Source: Zea mays
Taxonomy: Eukaryota; Streptophyta; Magnoliopsida; Poales; Poaceae
Assembly: GCF_902167145.1 (NCBI RefSeq)
Contig: NC_050099.1
Coordinates: forward strand, 245,842,588 to 245,906,587
DNA: 64,000 nucleotides
Direction of reading: 5' to 3'
Shown here: piece after piece, positions 60,849-64,000 of the stretch
How the letters are laid out: every line of letters begins with the position of its first letter
How positions within the stretch are numbered: the stretch's first letter is position 1
The notes under the pieces: generated by a model
What the model was told of the DNA's origin: nothing
Seen by the model: the letters and a program-made list of their open reading frames with translations, nothing else
Database searches by the model: none
Position numbers and translations under genes: made by a program

Positions 60849-61286
60849 TTAGGCCAACTCTAACAGGCCGTGTAAACGTCCGTGCAAACTATCGATGGCC
60901 AATAAGCACGAGGCCCGTGAGCCCGGCACGAAGCCCGCTGTTTGGGCCCGATCCGAGCCCAGCACGACCCGGTTCTATACGGGTCCGGGCCTGCCCGGCA
61001 CGAATAAGCGGACTGGGCTCGGACAGGAAATTAGGCACGGTGGGCTAGTCCGGCACGGTCCATTTACCTCTAAGCCCGTTAAGCCCATTTTTTACACTAA
61101 ATCGTGCTTACTGGCCCGCTTAACCCGTTTTCGGCCCGCTTTTTAGGTAGACGGCCCGACCCGGTGTTCTAACCGTGCCTGGCGGGCCAGGCCGAGCGGC
61201 CAGTTTGGCCATCTCTAGTGCAAACTGTATATTGCACTGTTTACATAGTGAAGTTTGAAATAAAAAGTCTAGTGGAGATAGTCTTA
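60849..61286. mobile_element. MITE interrupted by a second MITE
   Basis: Outer ends TTAGGCCAACTCTAACAG (60849) and, inverted, TAAGACTATCTCCACTAG (61286) are a typical grass MITE pair. The element is split by the insertion at 60891-61217. Confidence 0.6.
60891..61217. mobile_element. hAT-type MITE nested in the previous one
   Basis: 327 bp, starting ATCGATGGCCAATAAGC and ending TTGGCCATCTCTA; GATGGCCAA / TTGGCCATC are inverted ends. It is flanked by GTGCAAACT on both sides (60882-60890 and 61218-61226), an 8-9-bp duplication as expected for hAT. Interior rich in GGCCCG words. Confidence 0.75.
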
Positions 61287-61629
61287 CCAATTGAAAATCC
61301 TGAAGGCATTCAGCTTCTTTGGAAAACACCGGACACGCAACTTTTCCCTGTCAACCCACGCTGGTAAAACGGCACGCCGTATATGAAGTCAAATCTGCCA
61401 CAGGAAGAAATAAAATATTAATATATGTGATCAGGTAAATCACGGCGGTCTGTAATAACGGCAACAACTCAGCCAGTCAGCCGGGCCTGGTGACTCGCAG
61501 AAGGCAAATTCAGTAGTATTTTATAAGGCCAAGATGCTTGTTCAGATGGATCAGGTAGCCGCCGGCCGCCACCGATGGAACGTCGGAGTGTGAACAAGCA
61601 GCAGGCTGCTTCTCGTCTGGTACTCTGGT

Positions 61630-61639
61630 GTATATAAAA
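61630..61639 (+). promoter_or_regulatory. TATA box of second LRR gene
   Basis: GTATATAAAAT lies about 250-300 bp before the candidate start codons in otherwise non-coding DNA. Confidence 0.5.
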
Positions 61640-61927
61640 TAGAACCATAACGAGCACCGTGTTATGGGCATCTGATCGTTGACTCCATTTTTCTTTGGGT
61701 GGCCACGGCTGTCAATGGACGACCACCAAGAGGCGCCTCCTCCTCCTTCTACTTCTACGGTTCTACCCCCATTGCTTGCTCCTCCCTGATCAGACACAGA
61801 CCATTGGCACATACTTCGTCTAGACGGGAGTAGTGCAGTGCAGGACACACAGCTTCAGCGCGGCATCTGGTTCGTTCCCATGCTAGTTCCAATTCCAACA
61901 CGAAGCCATGCAGCCACTCCACGTTTC

Positions 61928-64000
61928 ATGCAAGAGAAGCCGGAGCCGGAGCCGGAACCGGAACACACTGCACGTACCTCCTTCCACCGGCCTCGCGCCC
62001 TCGCCCTTGCGCTGCTGCTCATCTCCATCTCCTGGGAGTCCTGCGCCAGCGCCTGCGGGGAGCCGGAGAGGGCGTCCCTGCTCCAGTTCCTCGCGGAGCT
62101 CTCTTACGACGCCGGCCTCACCGGGCTCTGGCGAGGCACCGACTGCTGCAAGTGGGAAGGGATCACCTGCGACGACCAATACGGGACAGCCGTCACCGTC
62201 AGCGCCATCTCGCTGCCTGGCAGGGGCCTCGAGGGGCGCATCTCGCAGTCCCTCGCTAGCCTCGCCGGCCTGCGGCGCCTCAACCTGTCCTACAACTCGC
62301 TGTCCGGTGACCTGCCGCTCGGACTGGTGTCGGCGTCCGGCAGCGTCGCCGTCCTCGACGTCAGCTTCAACCAGCTCAGCGGAGACCTGCCGTCTCCAGC
62401 GCCGGGCCAGCGGCCTCTCCAGCTACAGGTACTCAACATCTCGAGCAACTCGTTCACGGGGCAGCTCACGTCCACGGCGTGGGAGAGGATGCGGAGTCTG
62501 GTCGCGCTGAACGCCAGCAACAACAGCTTGACCGGGCAGATCCCGGACCAGTTCTGTGCCACAGCGCCGTCCTTCGCCGTGCTCGAACTCAGCTACAACA
62601 AGTTCAGTGGCGGCGTGCCCCCAGGGCTTGGGAACTGCTCCATGCTCAGAGTACTCAGGGCTGGCCACAACAACCTCAGCGGGACTCTCCCCCGTGAGCT
62701 TTTCAACGCTACATCGCTGGAACGCCTCTCCTTCTCCAGCAACTTTTTGCATGGAACAGTCGATGGCGCACATGTAGCCAAGCTCTCCAATCTGGTCGTC
62801 CTTGACCTAGGAGACAACAGTTTCGGCGGCAAGATACCTGATACCATAGGTCAGCTCAAGAGATTGCAAGAACTTCATCTGGACTATAACAGCATGTATG
62901 GGGAGCTGCCACCAGCCCTGAGCAACTGCACGGATCTCATAACTCTAGACCTTAGGAGCAACGGTTTCAGTGGCGAACTCTCCCGGGTTGATTTCAGCAA
63001 CATGCCCAGTCTAAGAACCATAGATCTCATGCTGAATAACTTCAGTGGCACGATTCCGGAGAGCATATACTCCTGTAGAAACCTGACTGCGCTGCGGCTA
63101 GCTTCGAATAAGTTCCATGGACAGTTATCAGAAGGGCTAGGCAACCTGAAGTCCCTCTCGTTCCTGTCGCTTACAAACAACAGCCTTTCAAATATAACAA
63201 ACGCGCTTCAGATACTGAGGAGCTCCAAGAACCTGACCACGCTTCTTCTTGGAATCAATTTCTTTGAAGAAACCATACCGGATGATGCCGTGATCTACGG
63301 TTTTGAGAATCTTCAGGTTCTGGACATCGGAAACTGCCTCCTGTCAGGAGAAATACCTCTCTGGATATCGAAGTTAGTAAATCTGGAGATGTTGTTCTTA
63401 GATGGCAATCGACTCAGTGGACCCATACCAACCTGGATCCACACACTGGAGTACCTTTTCTACTTAGACATATCAAACAACAGCCTTACAGGGGAAATTC
63501 CGAAAGAAGTAGTGAGTATACCAATGCTAACTTCAGAGAGGACTGCAGCTCATTTGGACGCAAGCGTTTTCGATCTGCCAGTCTATGATGGTCCATCACG
63601 TCAGTACCGCATACCGATTGCTTTTCCTAAAGTTCTAAATCTAAGCAGCAACAGATTCACAGGTCAGATTCCCCCAGAGATTGGTCAGTTGAAAGGCCTC
63701 CTTTCACTTGATATCAGCTCCAACAGCTTAACCGGACCGATCCCCACATCTATCTGCAATCTCACAAACCTGCTGGTGCTTGATTTATCCAGCAATGATC
63801 TCACGGGTAAAATCCCAGTTGCATTGGAGAATCTGCACTTCCTTTCCACATTCAACGTTTCTAACAATGACCTGGAAGGGCCTATTCCAACCGGTGGCCA
63901 ATTTGGTACATTTCAGAACTCCAGCTTTCTAGGGAATCCGAAGCTGTGCGGCTTTATGATCGGTCGTCGATGCGATTCAGCCGATGTGCCTCTGGTATCC
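61928..64000 (+). CDS. LRR receptor (tandem paralogue of the 55962 gene), 5' part, runs off the right edge
   Basis: The frame from 61928 is open to the window end (691 codons). After an acidic N-region (MQEKPEPEPEPEH) comes a signal peptide core (ALALALLLISISW), the N-cap (TDCCKWEGITC) and the same series of LRRs as the upstream gene, an island region at about residues 535-575 (SVFDLPVYDGPSRQYRI), resumed repeats and the C-cap LGNPKLCGF. The region after the cap is outside the window, so kinase or RLP cannot be decided. Start choice: the family start MQPLH is present at 61908 but in another frame; in the LRR frame ATGs exist at 61880 and 61928. I used 61928 as the conservative choice. Identity to the first gene indicates tandem duplication. 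Confidence 0.88.
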   Translation, partial: MQEKPEPEPEPEHTARTSFHRPRALALALLLISISWESCASACGEPERASLLQFLAELSYDAGLTGLWRGTDCCKWEGITCDDQYGTAVTVSAISLPGRGLEGRISQSLASLAGLRRLNLSYNSLSGDLPLGLVSASGSVAVLDVSFNQLSGDLPSPAPGQRPLQLQVLNISSNSFTGQLTSTAWERMRSLVALNASNNSLTGQIPDQFCATAPSFAVLELSYNKFSGGVPPGLGNCSMLRVLRAGHNNLSGTLPRELFNATSLERLSFSSNFLHGTVDGAHVAKLSNLVVLDLGDNSFGGKIPDTIGQLKRLQELHLDYNSMYGELPPALSNCTDLITLDLRSNGFSGELSRVDFSNMPSLRTIDLMLNNFSGTIPESIYSCRNLTALRLASNKFHGQLSEGLGNLKSLSFLSLTNNSLSNITNALQILRSSKNLTTLLLGINFFEETIPDDAVIYGFENLQVLDIGNCLLSGEIPLWISKLVNLEMLFLDGNRLSGPIPTWIHTLEYLFYLDISNNSLTGEIPKEVVSIPMLTSERTAAHLDASVFDLPVYDGPSRQYRIPIAFPKVLNLSSNRFTGQIPPEIGQLKGLLSLDISSNSLTGPIPTSICNLTNLLVLDLSSNDLTGKIPVALENLHFLSTFNVSNNDLEGPIPTGGQFGTFQNSSFLGNPKLCGFMIGRRCDSADVPLVS

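Noticed and set aside
61908..62510. 200-aa frame starting at the family MQPLH codon
   Set aside because: After the first residues it is a Ser/Arg/Pro-rich shadow of the LRR frame; kept only as a start-codon finding.

Overview
The window is plant nuclear DNA, most likely maize or a very close relative. The evidence is split genes with GT-AG introns, large nested LTR retrotransposons of the types that fill the maize genome (a Tat-lineage Gypsy pair and an Opie/Ji-like Sirevirus), grass-type MITEs, and plant ribosomal-protein promoters with telo-box and site II motifs. I see no bacterial, phage or organellar DNA and no CRISPR array. Species and TE family names rest on recognition only; no search was run.

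Layout. 1-5544: 3' part of a Gypsy element with an antisense spliced gene and a 3' LTR. 6086-15677 (+): a 22-exon gene for chloroplast LepA/EF-4 (672 aa) whose introns hold a SINE, an hAT element with 8-bp TSD and two related hAT-type MITEs. 16280-17152 (-): a six-exon single-domain rhodanese (125 aa), tail-to-tail with LEPA. 17876-19685 (-): ribosomal protein eL43/RPL37A (92 aa), whose first coding exon is only the ATG. 20064-25663: inverted-repeat transposons, three broken copies of a 20S proteasome alpha-4 gene piece, and a rearranged solo Sirevirus LTR. 27500-48456: a decayed Tat-lineage Gypsy element whose 5' LTR is split by a young Sirevirus (28477-37844, minus strand). 48457-51700: small repeats and a TIR-bounded AT/GC-mosaic element. 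52083-53711 (+): ribosomal protein eL19/RPL19 (207 aa). 55962-58181 (+): an intronless LRR receptor-like protein (739 aa). 61928-64000 (+): the start of a tandem paralogue that runs off the window.

The cellular genes do not form an operon or one pathway. LEPA (chloroplast translation), RPL37A and RPL19 (cytosolic ribosome) are housekeeping genes. The two LRR genes look like a small tandem cluster of PSKR/PSY1R/RLP2-type surface receptors. The rest is layered transposon history whose order can be read from target-site duplications and LTR divergence: older repeat, then Gypsy (about 4-5% LTR divergence in the part compared), then Sirevirus (about 0.5%).

I did not find a convincing new biological system. 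The points most worth checking are the phase-consistent spliced antisense gene in the first Gypsy element, the repeated proteasome alpha-4 fragments, the solo LTR that is one and a half LTRs inside a single TSD, the start-codon frameshift in the second LRR gene, and the 49131-50873 element.
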